This document shows, piece after piece, positions 8,460-17,538 of a stretch of DNA of 64,000 nucleotides. Within the stretch, counting starts at the first letter, position 1. Each line of letters opens with the position of its first letter. The notes beneath the pieces are model-generated. The model worked only from the letters and a program-made list of their open reading frames with translations. It did no database searches and had not been told where the DNA came from. The stretch is taken from contig NZ_MSXW01000026.1 in assembly GCF_001945445.1 (NCBI RefSeq), positions 145,937 through 209,936 of the forward strand. Direction: 5' to 3'. Source of the stretch: Pseudomonas sp. PA27(2017) (GTDB taxonomy: Bacteria; Pseudomonadota; Gammaproteobacteria; Pseudomonadales; Pseudomonadaceae). A program made the translations under genes and the position numbers.

Positions 8460-10013
8460 TTACAGCTCTGCTTTTACCGGTTTCATCTGCTTCTGCAGCG
8501 TGTTGCCCCTGAAGAACGCCGGCGCCTGCCAGCGGGCGATGAACATCAGCACCAGGCCGAGCAGCAGGATCACCACGGCGATCACGAATACCAGGCCAAG
8601 GCCGCCAATGTGCGAGCCGCTGCCGAAGTCCGGGGACATGCTGTCCAGGGTGGTCTGCCAGAAGATGATCGACAGCATCACCGCGCCCACCAGCGGGCAC
8701 AGGCCGCGCATGAAGAAGTGCCGCGCGCTGTCGAACAGGCTGTGGCGGAAGTACCAGACGCAGGCGAACGCCGTCAGCGCGTAGTAGAAGCAGATCATCA
8801 TGCCCAGAGCGGTGATGGTGTCGGCCAGTACGTTCTCGCTCAGGGTGCGCATGGTCACGTAGAACACCGCGGTGGCGATGCCGGCGGCGATGGTCGCGTA
8901 GCGCGGCGTCTGTGAATGCGGATGCACGCTGGCGAAGCGTTTCGGCACCGCCCGGTAGTACCCCATGGCGAGCAGCGTGCGCGCCGGTGAAATGAAGGTC
9001 GACTGCAGCGACGCAGCCGTGCTGGCCAGCACGGCGATGGACATCAGGATCGCCAGCGGGCCCATCACCGGGCCAGCCAGGTGGGCGAAGACGTTTTCCT
9101 GGATCTGCGCATTGCCCAGGCCCAGGCCGGTTTCACCGGTGCCGGCGAACTGCAGGGTGGCCGCCGCGGTGAAAAGGTACAGGGCGAGGATCAGTAACAC
9201 GGTGAGGGTCGCGGCGCGCCCGGGCACCTTCTCGCTGCCCACCGACTCCTCGCTCACCGTCAGGCACACGTCCCAGCCCCAGAAGATGAAGATCGACAGC
9301 GACAGGCCGGCCGCGAACGCGGAGAACGAATCGATATTGAACGGGTTGAACCATTCGGGGTGAAAGACCACTGGCGAGCTGTCCGGCGCCGCGGCGAAGG
9401 CGGCGATGGAGAAACCGATCAGCACCACCAGCTGCAGCGCCACCAGGGTGTATTGCACGCCCATGGTCATGCCGATGCCGCGGCAACAGACCCACACCGC
9501 CATGGCGATGAAGGCGCAGCAGGTGACGATGTTCACCAGCAGGTTGCGGGTCAGGTCGGCCAGCCAGTCCAGCCCGGTGAGCTGGGCGAGGAACAGGTAG
9601 AAGAAATCCACGGCAATGCCCGCCAGGTTGGAGAGCACGATGGTGGTAGCAGTCACCAGCCCCCAACCGCCGATCCAGCCGATCATCGGCCCAAAGGCAC
9701 GTGCCGACCAAGTGAACGAGGTGCCGCTATCCGGCTCCGCGGCGTTGAGTTCGCGATAACCCAGCGCCACCAGCAGCATCGGCAGGAAGCCGACGATGAA
9801 CACCGCCGGCAGGTACACGCCGACTTCGCGTACGGTAGGGCCGAGGGCGCCAGTCAGCGTGTAGACCGGTGCAATGGTGGAAATGCCCAGCACCACGCAA
9901 GCCAGCAGACCGACCTTGCCTTGGGCCAGGCCCTTGCCGGAAACCATCGCAGCGGCACCAGCGACAGGGGTTGCCTGCACGTGCGATGCCGCCGCGTTCG
10001 TGTAATCACTCAT
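8460..10013 (-). CDS. APC-family amino acid/polyamine permease
   Basis: 517-residue inner-membrane transporter of the amino acid-polyamine-organocation superfamily, with about 12 hydrophobic helices starting near residue 33 (KVGLLACVVLGISTIAPVY). The early helix-1 unwound motif and the GTSFTWSARAFGPMIGWIGGW stretch near residue 95 are typical. It is the last gene of the gamma-glutamyl-polyamine cluster (PuuA, PuuC, PuuB, PuuD upstream on the same strand), so uptake of putrescine or a related amine is the likely job, inferred from context. A 136-base gap with a small hairpin separates it from puuD. ATG 10013 gives the usual long soluble N-terminus. Confidence 0.88.
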   Translation of the reverse strand: MSDYTNAAASHVQATPVAGAAAMVSGKGLAQGKVGLLACVVLGISTIAPVYTLTGALGPTVREVGVYLPAVFIVGFLPMLLVALGYRELNAAEPDSGTSFTWSARAFGPMIGWIGGWGLVTATTIVLSNLAGIAVDFFYLFLAQLTGLDWLADLTRNLLVNIVTCCAFIAMAVWVCCRGIGMTMGVQYTLVALQLVVLIGFSIAAFAAAPDSSPVVFHPEWFNPFNIDSFSAFAAGLSLSIFIFWGWDVCLTVSEESVGSEKVPGRAATLTVLLILALYLFTAAATLQFAGTGETGLGLGNAQIQENVFAHLAGPVMGPLAILMSIAVLASTAASLQSTFISPARTLLAMGYYRAVPKRFASVHPHSQTPRYATIAAGIATAVFYVTMRTLSENVLADTITALGMMICFYYALTAFACVWYFRHSLFDSARHFFMRGLCPLVGAVMLSIIFWQTTLDSMSPDFGSGSHIGGLGLVFVIAVVILLLGLVLMFIARWQAPAFFRGNTLQKQMKPVKAEL

Positions 10014-10124
10014 AATTCTCTGCCATCGTCTTGGAATTGTCTCCGAACGTGGGCGGGATCTGCAGGACGCAACTCGCTACGCCGGCGGGCAGCCGATCCC
10101 GACCCGTTCAGGTCAGAGCATCCC

Positions 10125-10140
10125 GAACCCAGCCGGGTTC
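10125..10140 (-). other. Hairpin between puuD and the permease
   Basis: GAACCC / GGGTTC with a 4-base loop, just after the puuD stop on the minus strand. No T-run follows, so it is more likely a processing or stability element than a terminator. Two stronger hairpins lie in the upstream gaps of the same cluster. Confidence 0.4.
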
Positions 10141-10149
10141 AGGGCGGAT

Positions 10150-10905
10150 TCAGCGGGCGTCGCGCGCCTGGGCGTAGGCCTGGCAGGCATCGCGGAAGGC
10201 CTGGAACAGCGCCAGCGATTCGGGGTTCTCGGCGAAGCGCCATTCCGGGTGCCATTGCACGCCGATCAGGAAGCCCGGTGCATCGGCAATCGACACCGCC
10301 TCCACCAGGCCATCCGGCGCCTTCGCTTCGACGCGCAAGCGCTCGGCCAGGCGGTCGATGCCCTGGCTGTGCAGGGAGTTGACCTGGAACTGCGCCGGCA
10401 GACCGATACGTTCGAAAACGCCGCCCGGCTGCACGGCGACCGCATGCTGCGGCGCGTACTGCTCGGCGACCGAGTTGCGCTGTGGCTCGCGGTGATCCAG
10501 ATAACCCGGCAGTTCCTGCACGCGCTGGTGCAGAGTGCCGCCGAGGGTCACGTTGAGCTCCTGGAAGCCGCGGCAGATGCAGAACACCGGTACGCCCTTG
10601 TCGATGGCCAGGCGCAGCAGCGGCAAGGTGTTGGCATCGCGGCTCGGGTCGTGCTGGGTGCCTTCCAGGCTCGGCGTGCCCTGATAGTGGCGAGGCTCGA
10701 CGTTGGACGGCGAGCCGGTGAAGAGAATGCCGTCGAGCTGTTCGAGCAACTGCTGCGGGTCACTTGGCGTGCTGCGTGCCGGCAGCACCAGCGGCAGGCC
10801 GGCGTAGGCCGCCGCCTCGACGTACTTGTCGCCAACCGTGTGCGAATCGTATTTACCAAGCGTCTGCCGACAGGCAGTCACACCGATCAAAGGCATGCGG
10901 GTCAT
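10150..10905 (-). CDS. puuD: Gamma-glutamyl-gamma-aminobutyrate hydrolase (PuuD/PauD, peptidase C26)
   Basis: 251-residue class I glutamine-amidotransferase-like hydrolase. It cleaves gamma-glutamyl-GABA to glutamate and GABA, the last step of the glutamylated putrescine pathway. The catalytic Cys lies in FCICRGFQELNV (about residues 108-119), the His-Glu pair in QWHPEW (near 216-221), and the oxyanion region in ILFTGSPSNVEPRHY. Length and motifs match PuuD of enterobacteria and PauD of Pseudomonas. It follows puuB by 51 bases, a gap that contains a 10-bp hairpin. Confidence 0.9.
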   Translation of the reverse strand: MTRMPLIGVTACRQTLGKYDSHTVGDKYVEAAAYAGLPLVLPARSTPSDPQQLLEQLDGILFTGSPSNVEPRHYQGTPSLEGTQHDPSRDANTLPLLRLAIDKGVPVFCICRGFQELNVTLGGTLHQRVQELPGYLDHREPQRNSVAEQYAPQHAVAVQPGGVFERIGLPAQFQVNSLHSQGIDRLAERLRVEAKAPDGLVEAVSIADAPGFLIGVQWHPEWRFAENPESLALFQAFRDACQAYAQARDAR

Positions 10906-10923
10906 GGTGTTCTCTCCGGAAAA

Positions 10924-10950
10924 GCCTGCCGGCGGAGCACGCCGGCAGGC
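10924..10950 (-). other. Intercistronic GC-rich hairpin, puuB-puuD
   Basis: GCCTGCCGGC / GCCGGCAGGC, a perfect 10-bp stem with a 7-base loop, filling most of the gap between puuB and puuD. No U-tract follows in the transcript direction. It probably affects mRNA decay or processing inside the operon. Confidence 0.6.
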
Positions 10951-10956
10951 GCAGCA

Positions 10957-12234
10957 TCAGATACCCAGGCGGTCACGCAGCTGGTAGTAAATAGCGCCCA
11001 GGGCGGTGAACGGCACGCGCAGCAGTTGCCCACCCGGGAACGGGTAATGCGGCAGCCCGGCGAAGGCGTCGAAGCGCTCGGCCTGACCACGCAGCGCCTC
11101 GGCCAGCACCTTGCCGGCCAGGTGCGTGTAGGTCACGCCGTGGCCGCTGCAACCCTGGGAGTAGTAGATGTTCTCGCCGATCCGGCCGACCTGGGGCAGG
11201 CGCGACAGGGTCAGCAGGAAGTTGCCGGTCCAGGTGTAATCGATCTTCACGTCCTTGAGCTGCGGGAAGGTCTTGAGCAGCTTGGGGCGGATGATCGCTT
11301 CGATATCTGCCGGGTCGCGGGCGCCATACACCACACCGCCGCCGTAGATCAGGCGCTTGTCGCCGCTGAGGCGGAAGTAGTCGAGCAGGTAGTTGCAGTC
11401 TTCCACGCAGTAGTCCTGCGGCAGCAGGCTGCGGGCCAGCTCGTCGGACAGCGGTTCGGTGGCGATCACCTGAGTGCCGCAGGGCATCGACTTGCTCGCC
11501 AGCTCGGGCACCAGGCCACCCAGGTAGGCGTTACCGGCGACCACCACGAACTTGGCCTTCACCTGGCCGTTCGGTGTGTGCACCACGGGCTGCGGGCCAC
11601 GGTCGATACGCGTGGCCGGGCTCTGCTCGTAGATCGCACCACCCAGGGATGCCACCGCAGCGGCTTCACCCAAGGCCAGATTGAGCGGATGGATATGGCC
11701 ACCGCTCATATCCAGCATGCCGCCGACATAGCGGTCGGTGCCGACCACTTCGCGAATGCGCCGCTCATCCATCAGCTCCAGTTGAGTGTGGCCGTAGCGC
11801 TCCCACAGCTTCTTCTGGGCCTCGAGGTGGCCCATCTGCTTGTCGGTAATGGCGGCGAACACGCCACCGTCCTTCAGGTCGCACTGAATGCCGTACTTGG
11901 CGACCCGCTCGCGGATGATGCGCCCGCCTTCGAAGGCCATCTCGCCGAGCAGCTGCGCCTGGCGCGCACCGACCTGCTTTTCGATGACGTCGATGTCGCG
12001 GCTGTAGCTGTTGACGATCTGCCCGCCGTTACGGCCCGAAGCACCGAAGCCGACCTTGGCGGCCTCCAGCACGGTCACCTTGAAACCACTCTCCAGCAGA
12101 AACAACGCGGTGGAAAGGCCGGTGTAGCCGGCGCCGATGATGCACACGTCCGTCTCGACGACGTCGGTGAGCGCAGGGTAATCGACCCGCGGGTTGCGCG
12201 AGGCGGCGTAGTAACTGTCGACGTGTTGAGTCAT
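10957..12234 (-). CDS. puuB: FAD-dependent gamma-glutamylputrescine oxidoreductase (PuuB/PauB)
   Basis: 425 residues from ATG 12234, which has GGGAGA at a good distance; the frame is open further upstream but that part has no similarity to the family. The N-terminus carries the dinucleotide-binding VCIIGAGYTGLSTALFLLE (about residues 30-48) and GFGASGRNGGQIV, typical of DAO-type flavoproteins. It oxidises gamma-glutamylputrescine to gamma-glutamyl-aminobutyraldehyde with release of ammonia and peroxide. It sits between the aldehyde dehydrogenase that uses its product and the final hydrolase. Confidence 0.9.
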   Translation of the reverse strand: MTQHVDSYYAASRNPRVDYPALTDVVETDVCIIGAGYTGLSTALFLLESGFKVTVLEAAKVGFGASGRNGGQIVNSYSRDIDVIEKQVGARQAQLLGEMAFEGGRIIRERVAKYGIQCDLKDGGVFAAITDKQMGHLEAQKKLWERYGHTQLELMDERRIREVVGTDRYVGGMLDMSGGHIHPLNLALGEAAAVASLGGAIYEQSPATRIDRGPQPVVHTPNGQVKAKFVVVAGNAYLGGLVPELASKSMPCGTQVIATEPLSDELARSLLPQDYCVEDCNYLLDYFRLSGDKRLIYGGGVVYGARDPADIEAIIRPKLLKTFPQLKDVKIDYTWTGNFLLTLSRLPQVGRIGENIYYSQGCSGHGVTYTHLAGKVLAEALRGQAERFDAFAGLPHYPFPGGQLLRVPFTALGAIYYQLRDRLGI

Positions 12235-12276
12235 GGAATATCTCCCAAAGCGCCTAAATATGAGGCCAAAGCACAG

Positions 12277-12301
12277 GCGCCCCGCTGTGGCAGCGGGGCG
12301 C
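12277..12301 (-). other. Intercistronic GC-rich hairpin, puuC-puuB
   Basis: GCGCCCCGCTG, TGG, CAGCGGGGCGC: a perfect 11-bp stem with a 3-base loop between the puuC stop and the puuB ribosome-binding site. No U-tract follows it. It may tune expression of puuB relative to puuC. Confidence 0.65.
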
Positions 12302-12310
12302 ATCCCTTAC

Positions 12311-13804
12311 TTAGATTTTTATCCAGGTCGCTTTCAGTTCGGTGTACTTGTCGAAGGCATGCAGCGACTTGTCGCGGCCATTGCCCGATTGCTTGAAGCC
12401 GCCGAACGGCGCGGTCATGTCGCCACCGTCGTACTGGTTCACCCATACGCTACCGGCCCGAAGCGCCCGGGCAGTGCGGTGAGCGCGGGAAATGTCGCGC
12501 GTCCACACGGCCGCAGCCAGGCCATAGGGCGTGTCGTTGGCGATGCGAATGGCTTCTTCGTCGCTGTCGAAGGTGATCACCGACAGCACCGGGCCGAAGA
12601 TTTCCTCACGGGCGATACGCATGGCATTGTCCACACCGGCGAAGATCGTCGGCTGCACGTAGCTGCCGCCGGTTTCCTGCAGAGCACGTTCGCCACCAAT
12701 GAGGATCTCGGCGCCCTCCTCGCGACCGGCCTCGATGAAGCCGAGCACGCTCGCCAGGTGGCCGTCGTCGACCAGCGCACCGACACGGGTCTGGGGATCC
12801 AGGGCATGACCAGGTTTCCAGCGCTGCAGTGCCTCGACCACCATGGGCAGGAAGCGCTCCTTGATCGAGCTTTCCACCAGCAGGCGCGAGCCTGCCACGC
12901 ACACTTCGCCCTGATTGAAGGCGATGGCGGTAGCCGCCGCGTCGGCGGCGGCCTGCAGGTCAGGCGCATCGGCGAAGACGATGTTCGGGCTCTTGCCGCC
13001 GGCCTCCAGCCAGACGCGCTTCATGTTCGACTCGCCAGCGTAGATCATCAGTTGCTTGGCGATTTTGGTGGAGCCGGTGAACACGATGGTGTCGACGTCC
13101 ATGTGCAGGGCCAGAGCCTTGCCCACGGTGTGGCCGTAACCGGGCAGCACGTTGAACACGCCGGCCGGAATGCCCGCCTCCAGCGCCAGCTGGGCGACGC
13201 GGATGGCGGTCAGCGGCGACTTCTCGGAGGGTTTGAGGATCACCGAGTTACCGGCGGCCAAAGCCGGGCCGAGCTTCCAGCTGGACATCAGCAACGGGAA
13301 ATTCCACGGCACGATAGCCGCCACCACGCCCACCGCCTCGCGGGTCACCAGGCCGAGCTGGTCATGGGGCGTGGGCGCCACTTCGTCGTAGAGCTTGTCG
13401 ATGGCCTCGGCGCTCCAGCGGATGGCGTTGGCCGCCGCCGGCACGTCGATGCTCAGCGAATCGCTGATCGGCTTGCCCATGTCGAGGGTTTCCAGCAGCG
13501 CCAGCTCCTCGGCATTGGCCAGCAACTTGTCGGCGAAGGCGATCAGCACGCGCTTGCGCTGCGCCGGCGCGAGTTTCACCCAGTCGCCACGCTCGAAGCT
13601 GGCCCGGGCGGCCTTGACGGCAAGCTCGGCGTCATCGGCCATGCAACTGGCCACGCTGGCCAGCTGGCAGCCATCCACCGGGCTGATGCTGTCGAAGGTC
13701 GCGCCACCCACGGCATCGCGGTAGGTGCCGTCGATAAAGGCGCGTCCCTCGATGCGCAGGCCCTGGTAACGCTGCTCCCAATCCTGGCGAGTCATGTTGC
13801 TCAT
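12311..13804 (-). CDS. puuC: Gamma-glutamyl-gamma-aminobutyraldehyde dehydrogenase (PuuC/PauC/KauB-like ALDH)
   Basis: NAD(P)-dependent aldehyde dehydrogenase of 497 residues. The nucleotide-binding stretch is VFTGSTKIAKQL (about 240-251), the general base Glu lies in LEAGGKSP (near 265) and the catalytic Cys in FNQGEVCVAGSRL (near 300). It converts the aldehyde made by PuuB to gamma-glutamyl-GABA; related enzymes also accept other aminoaldehydes. Starts at GTG 13813, ATG 13810 and ATG 13804 are all in frame; GGAG at 13813-13816 is best spaced for 13804. Thirteen bases separate it from the puuA stop. Confidence 0.9.
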   Translation of the reverse strand: MSNMTRQDWEQRYQGLRIEGRAFIDGTYRDAVGGATFDSISPVDGCQLASVASCMADDAELAVKAARASFERGDWVKLAPAQRKRVLIAFADKLLANAEELALLETLDMGKPISDSLSIDVPAAANAIRWSAEAIDKLYDEVAPTPHDQLGLVTREAVGVVAAIVPWNFPLLMSSWKLGPALAAGNSVILKPSEKSPLTAIRVAQLALEAGIPAGVFNVLPGYGHTVGKALALHMDVDTIVFTGSTKIAKQLMIYAGESNMKRVWLEAGGKSPNIVFADAPDLQAAADAAATAIAFNQGEVCVAGSRLLVESSIKERFLPMVVEALQRWKPGHALDPQTRVGALVDDGHLASVLGFIEAGREEGAEILIGGERALQETGGSYVQPTIFAGVDNAMRIAREEIFGPVLSVITFDSDEEAIRIANDTPYGLAAAVWTRDISRAHRTARALRAGSVWVNQYDGGDMTAPFGGFKQSGNGRDKSLHAFDKYTELKATWIKI

Positions 13805-13817
13805 GTTCATCACTCCG

Positions 13818-15200
13818 TCAGACGGTATGCAGGTACCAGTTGTATTCGAGGTCGGAAATGGTGGTTTCGAACTCGTGCATTTCCGCTTCCTTACAGGCGA
13901 CGAAGATGTCGATGTATTCCGGGCGGATGTATTTGTTCATCACTTCACTTTCGTCCAACTGGCGCAGGGCGTCGCGCAGGTTGTTGGGCAGGCTCTGCTC
14001 CAACTGCTCGTAGGAGTTGCCTTCGATGGGCGCCCCCGGCTCCAGCTGATTGGTCAGGCCGTGGTGAATGCCGGCGAGAATCGACGCCATCATCAGGTAC
14101 GGGTTGGCGTCGGCACCGGCCACGCGATGCTCGATACGGATGGCATCGCTGCTGCCGGTCGGTACGCGTACCGCAACGGTGCGGTTGTCCAAGCCCCAGC
14201 TCGGCGCGTTAGGCACGTAGAACTGCGCGCCGAAACGGCGGTACGAGTTGACGTTCGGGCACAAGAAGGCCATCGACGCCGGCATGGTGTCGAGGATGCC
14301 GGCGATGGCATGGCGCAGCGGCGCGTGCTGCTCCGGATCGTCGGTGGCGAAGATGTTCTGCCCGGTCTTCTTGTCGAGCAGCGAGATGTGCACGTGCAGA
14401 CCATTGCCCGCCTGGCCCGGATAGGGCTTGGCCATGAAGGTCGAATCCATCTCGTGGTCGTAGGCGATGTTCTTGATCAGGCGCTTGAGCAGTACCGCGT
14501 AGTCGCAGGCCTTGATGGCATCTTCGACGTGATGCAGGTTGACCTCGAACTGCGCCGGGGCACTTTCCTTGACGATGGCGTCAGCCGGCAGGTCCTGCTC
14601 CTTGGCCGCTTCGAGCATGTCCTGCAGGCAGTCGACGTACTCGTCGAGGTCGTCGATCAGGTAGACCTGGGTGGAGATCGGACGCTTGCCGGAAATGGGT
14701 GAACGCGGCGGCTGCGGCCTGCCGTTCACGTTTTCCTGATCGATCAGGTAGAACTCCAGCTCGAACGCCGCGCAAATGGTCAGGCCCAGCTCGTCGAACT
14801 TCTCCACCACCTGGCGCAGCACTTCGCGGGGGTCGGCGAAGAACGGTGCGCCATCCAGCTCGTGCATGGTCATCAGCAGTTGCGCGGTGGGGCGCTTCTG
14901 CCAGGGTTCTTTACACAGGGTGTCGGGAATCGGGTAGCAGATGCGGTCAGCGTCGCCGATGTCCAGGCCCAGGCCGGTGCTTTCCACGGTGGAGCCGTTG
15001 ATGTCCAGGGCAAACAGCGAGGCCGGCAGGTTGATGCCTTTTTCATAGACCTTATGCAGGCTGGCGCGCTCGACGCGCTTGCCACGCACGATACCGTTCA
15101 TGTCGGTGATCAGCAGGTCGACGTACTGAATCTCCGGGTGATCCTTGAGGAAAGTGTTCGCTTCGTTGAGCTGAACGACACGTGGGGAAACCGAAGTCAT
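13818..15200 (-). CDS. puuA: Glutamine-synthetase-family gamma-glutamylpolyamine synthetase (PuuA/PauA)
   Basis: 460-residue ligase of the glutamine synthetase fold. It would couple glutamate to putrescine or another polyamine with ATP, opening the pathway completed by PuuB, PuuC and PuuD. The beta-grasp N-terminus has YVDLLITDMNGIVRGKRV; the catalytic domain has FELEFYLID (Glu ligands), NGLHVHISLLDK (metal and ammonia-site His) and RIEHRVAGADANPYL. Start at ATG 15200: AAGGATG lies about 10 bases upstream and the product then matches PuuA length; earlier in-frame ATGs at 15221 and 15242 lack support. First gene of the cluster, divergent from a LysR gene. Confidence 0.9.
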   Translation of the reverse strand: MTSVSPRVVQLNEANTFLKDHPEIQYVDLLITDMNGIVRGKRVERASLHKVYEKGINLPASLFALDINGSTVESTGLGLDIGDADRICYPIPDTLCKEPWQKRPTAQLLMTMHELDGAPFFADPREVLRQVVEKFDELGLTICAAFELEFYLIDQENVNGRPQPPRSPISGKRPISTQVYLIDDLDEYVDCLQDMLEAAKEQDLPADAIVKESAPAQFEVNLHHVEDAIKACDYAVLLKRLIKNIAYDHEMDSTFMAKPYPGQAGNGLHVHISLLDKKTGQNIFATDDPEQHAPLRHAIAGILDTMPASMAFLCPNVNSYRRFGAQFYVPNAPSWGLDNRTVAVRVPTGSSDAIRIEHRVAGADANPYLMMASILAGIHHGLTNQLEPGAPIEGNSYEQLEQSLPNNLRDALRQLDESEVMNKYIRPEYIDIFVACKEAEMHEFETTISDLEYNWYLHTV

Positions 15201-15274
15201 GGGAAATACATCCTTTCGCATCGGCGCCCCCGCGCAAGACATCTCACGAGCCTTGGCGCCTCATTATTCTGGGT

Positions 15275-15288
15275 ATCCGCTAGCGGAT
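15275..15288. promoter_or_regulatory. Perfect palindrome between puuA and its divergent LysR gene
   Basis: ATCCGCTAGCGGAT is a perfect 14-bp palindrome in the 156-base divergent gap. Its position suggests an operator for the flanking LysR protein; binding is inferred only. Confidence 0.45.
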
Positions 15289-15356
15289 TTGATTCTAGGC
15301 AACGCCTTGAGTATAAGTGGGCGCACACGCAACCGATACTGGCATCAGAGCAATTA

Positions 15357-16247
15357 ATGATTGCATCTACGCAATACCAGATCAGCCATGTCGACCTCGC
15401 GCTGGTGCTCGCGCTGGTACGCGGACGCTCTCTGGCCCGGGCCTCCGAGCAATTGCAGGTGGATGTATCGACGGTGTTTCGGGCCATCCGCAAACTCGAG
15501 GCCAATCTGGGCATCGCCCTGTTCGAGAAAAGCCGCCGCGGCTACATGCCGACCCAGAGTGCCCAGGCCCTGGCCGAGCAGGCCGAACGCGCCGAGCAGG
15601 CCCTGGATGCGGCGCGCATCGCCCTGCAGCATGGCGAGAAAGTCATCAGCGGCACGGTACGCCTGACCTGTACCGACGCGGTGCTGCAAAACCTGCTGCT
15701 GCCCAGCCTGGCCGAGCTGATGCCGCGCTACCCGGCGCTGTCGCTGGAGCTGGCCACCACCAACACCTTCGCCAACCTCAGCCGCCGCGACGCGGACATC
15801 GCCCTGCGCCTGTCCAACGCGCCGCCCGAGCACCTGGTCGGGCGCCAACTGGGGCACACCGCCTATTACATCTGCGGGCGCCCGGAACACCGCGAAGCCT
15901 TCTTGCAAGCGCCCACCTCGGTGCCATGGATCGCCCCGGACGACTCCATGCCCGACCACATCACCGTGGCCTGGCGCCATCAGGCGCACCCCAGCCTGGT
16001 GCCGCGCTACCGCTGCAGCAGCATGTCAGCGGTCGCCACCCTGGTACAGGGCGGCCTGGGCATCGCCGCCCTGCCCGATTTCATGGCCCGCAGCCTCGAT
16101 GGCGTGGAGCGCCTGAGCGAGGCGCTGGTCGATTGCGACACCGACCTGTGGCTGCTGACCCGCCCGGACTGCCTGGCACTACGCTCCGTGCAGACGCTGT
16201 TCGACGAGCTCACGCCGCTGCTGCGCACGCGCCTCAACAGTCGATAG
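15357..16247 (+). CDS. LysR-family regulator, divergent from the polyamine cluster
   Basis: 296 residues from ATG 15357. An N-terminal winged helix-turn-helix (about residues 8-65: VDLALVLALVRGRSLARASEQL, then VDVSTVFRAIRKLEANLG) precedes the inducer-binding domain (about 95-290) with GTVRLTCTDAVLQNLLLPSL. Divergent placement from puuA makes it the likely regulator of the puu genes, although other Pseudomonas polyamine clusters use different regulators, so this is an inference. A longer open frame upstream overlaps puuA on the other strand and is not coding. Confidence 0.88.
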   Translation: MIASTQYQISHVDLALVLALVRGRSLARASEQLQVDVSTVFRAIRKLEANLGIALFEKSRRGYMPTQSAQALAEQAERAEQALDAARIALQHGEKVISGTVRLTCTDAVLQNLLLPSLAELMPRYPALSLELATTNTFANLSRRDADIALRLSNAPPEHLVGRQLGHTAYYICGRPEHREAFLQAPTSVPWIAPDDSMPDHITVAWRHQAHPSLVPRYRCSSMSAVATLVQGGLGIAALPDFMARSLDGVERLSEALVDCDTDLWLLTRPDCLALRSVQTLFDELTPLLRTRLNSR

Positions 16248-16473
16248 TCCCGCCACTCTCGAATGGCCTGCGACGCAGCGCAATGCTGCCAGCGGCTCGC
16301 GTTGCCATGACGCCGCGTTCGGGAACTCTCTACCGATCCGTACCTTCTTAAATAGCCACGGAGGATCAGGACAGACAGCGACAGGATTGTGCAATCGACC
16401 CGACACCGGGCTGCACTACGCTTATCCATCCACACGGCCACAAGCCGTTGATTTACAACCGATAGGAATGCCC

Positions 16474-17538
16474 ATGACCACCATTCTCGGCTATGCCGCC
16501 CAGGACTCCAGCAAACCTCTCGCGCCCTACCGCTTCCAGCGCCGCGCCGTCGGCGCCAACGACGTGCAGATCGACATCCTCTACTGCGGCGTCTGCCACT
16601 CCGACCTGCACACCGCGCGCAATGAGTGGAAGAACACCCTGTACCCCTCGGTGCCCGGCCACGAAATCGTCGGCAAGGTCACGGCCGTCGGTAGCGACGT
16701 GACCGGCTTCAAGGTCGGCGACCTGGCCGGCGTCGGCTGCATGGTCGACAGCTGCCGGAGCTGCTCGTCCTGTTCCGAAGGCCTCGAGCAATACTGCGAG
16801 GCCGGCTTCACCGGTACTTACAATGGCCCGGTCTTCGGTGGTGAAAACACCTTTGGCGGCTACTCCGACGCCATCGTCGTCGACCAGAAGTTCGTGCTGC
16901 GCATCCGTCACACCGACAACCTGGCCGCCGTTGCGCCGCTGCTCTGCGCCGGCATCACCACCTACTCGCCGCTGCGCCAGTGGAACGTCAGAAAGGGCGA
17001 CAAGGTTGGCGTGGTCGGCCTCGGTGGCCTCGGCCATATGGGCGTGAAGATCGCCGCCGCCATGGGCGCTCACGTGGTGCTGTTCACCACCTCTCCGAAC
17101 AAGCGTGAAGACGCCCTGCGCCTGGGCGCTGCCGAAGTGGTGGTGTCGAAGAATGCCGACGAGATGGCGGCCCACGCCAACAGCTTCGACTTCATCCTCA
17201 ACACCGTGGCTGCACCGCACAACCTGGATGCCTTCCTCGGCCTGCTCAAGCGCGACGCCACCATGACCCTGGTCGGCATACCGGATTCGGCGCACCCGTC
17301 GCCGGAAGTCGTCGGTCTGATCTTCAAGCGCCGCCGCCTGGCCGGCTCGCTGATCGGTAGCATCGCCGAAACCCAGGAAATGCTCGACTTCTGCGCCGAG
17401 CACAACATCGTCTCGGACATCGAAATGATCGACATCCAGAACATCAACGAAGCCTACGAGCGCATGCTCAAGAGTGACGTGAAATACCGCTTCGTGATCG
17501 ACATGGCTTCCCTGGCCAAGGATCAGGACGCGGCGTAA
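16474..17538 (+). CDS. Zinc-dependent NAD(P) alcohol dehydrogenase, cinnamyl-alcohol dehydrogenase/YahK type
   Basis: 354 residues from ATG 16474, six bases after AGGA; ATG 16468 is also in frame. Catalytic zinc ligands are in CGVCHSDLH (about residues 36-44) and PGHEIVG; the structural zinc site is the four-Cys run SCRSCSSCSEGLEQYC (about 95-110). The Rossmann motif is GLGGLGHMGVK (near 182-192). It interconverts alcohols and aldehydes or ketones in the cytosol; substrates are probably broad. Its 3' end overlaps the convergent SDR gene by 16 bases. Confidence 0.93.
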   Translation: MTTILGYAAQDSSKPLAPYRFQRRAVGANDVQIDILYCGVCHSDLHTARNEWKNTLYPSVPGHEIVGKVTAVGSDVTGFKVGDLAGVGCMVDSCRSCSSCSEGLEQYCEAGFTGTYNGPVFGGENTFGGYSDAIVVDQKFVLRIRHTDNLAAVAPLLCAGITTYSPLRQWNVRKGDKVGVVGLGGLGHMGVKIAAAMGAHVVLFTTSPNKREDALRLGAAEVVVSKNADEMAAHANSFDFILNTVAAPHNLDAFLGLLKRDATMTLVGIPDSAHPSPEVVGLIFKRRRLAGSLIGSIAETQEMLDFCAEHNIVSDIEMIDIQNINEAYERMLKSDVKYRFVIDMASLAKDQDAA

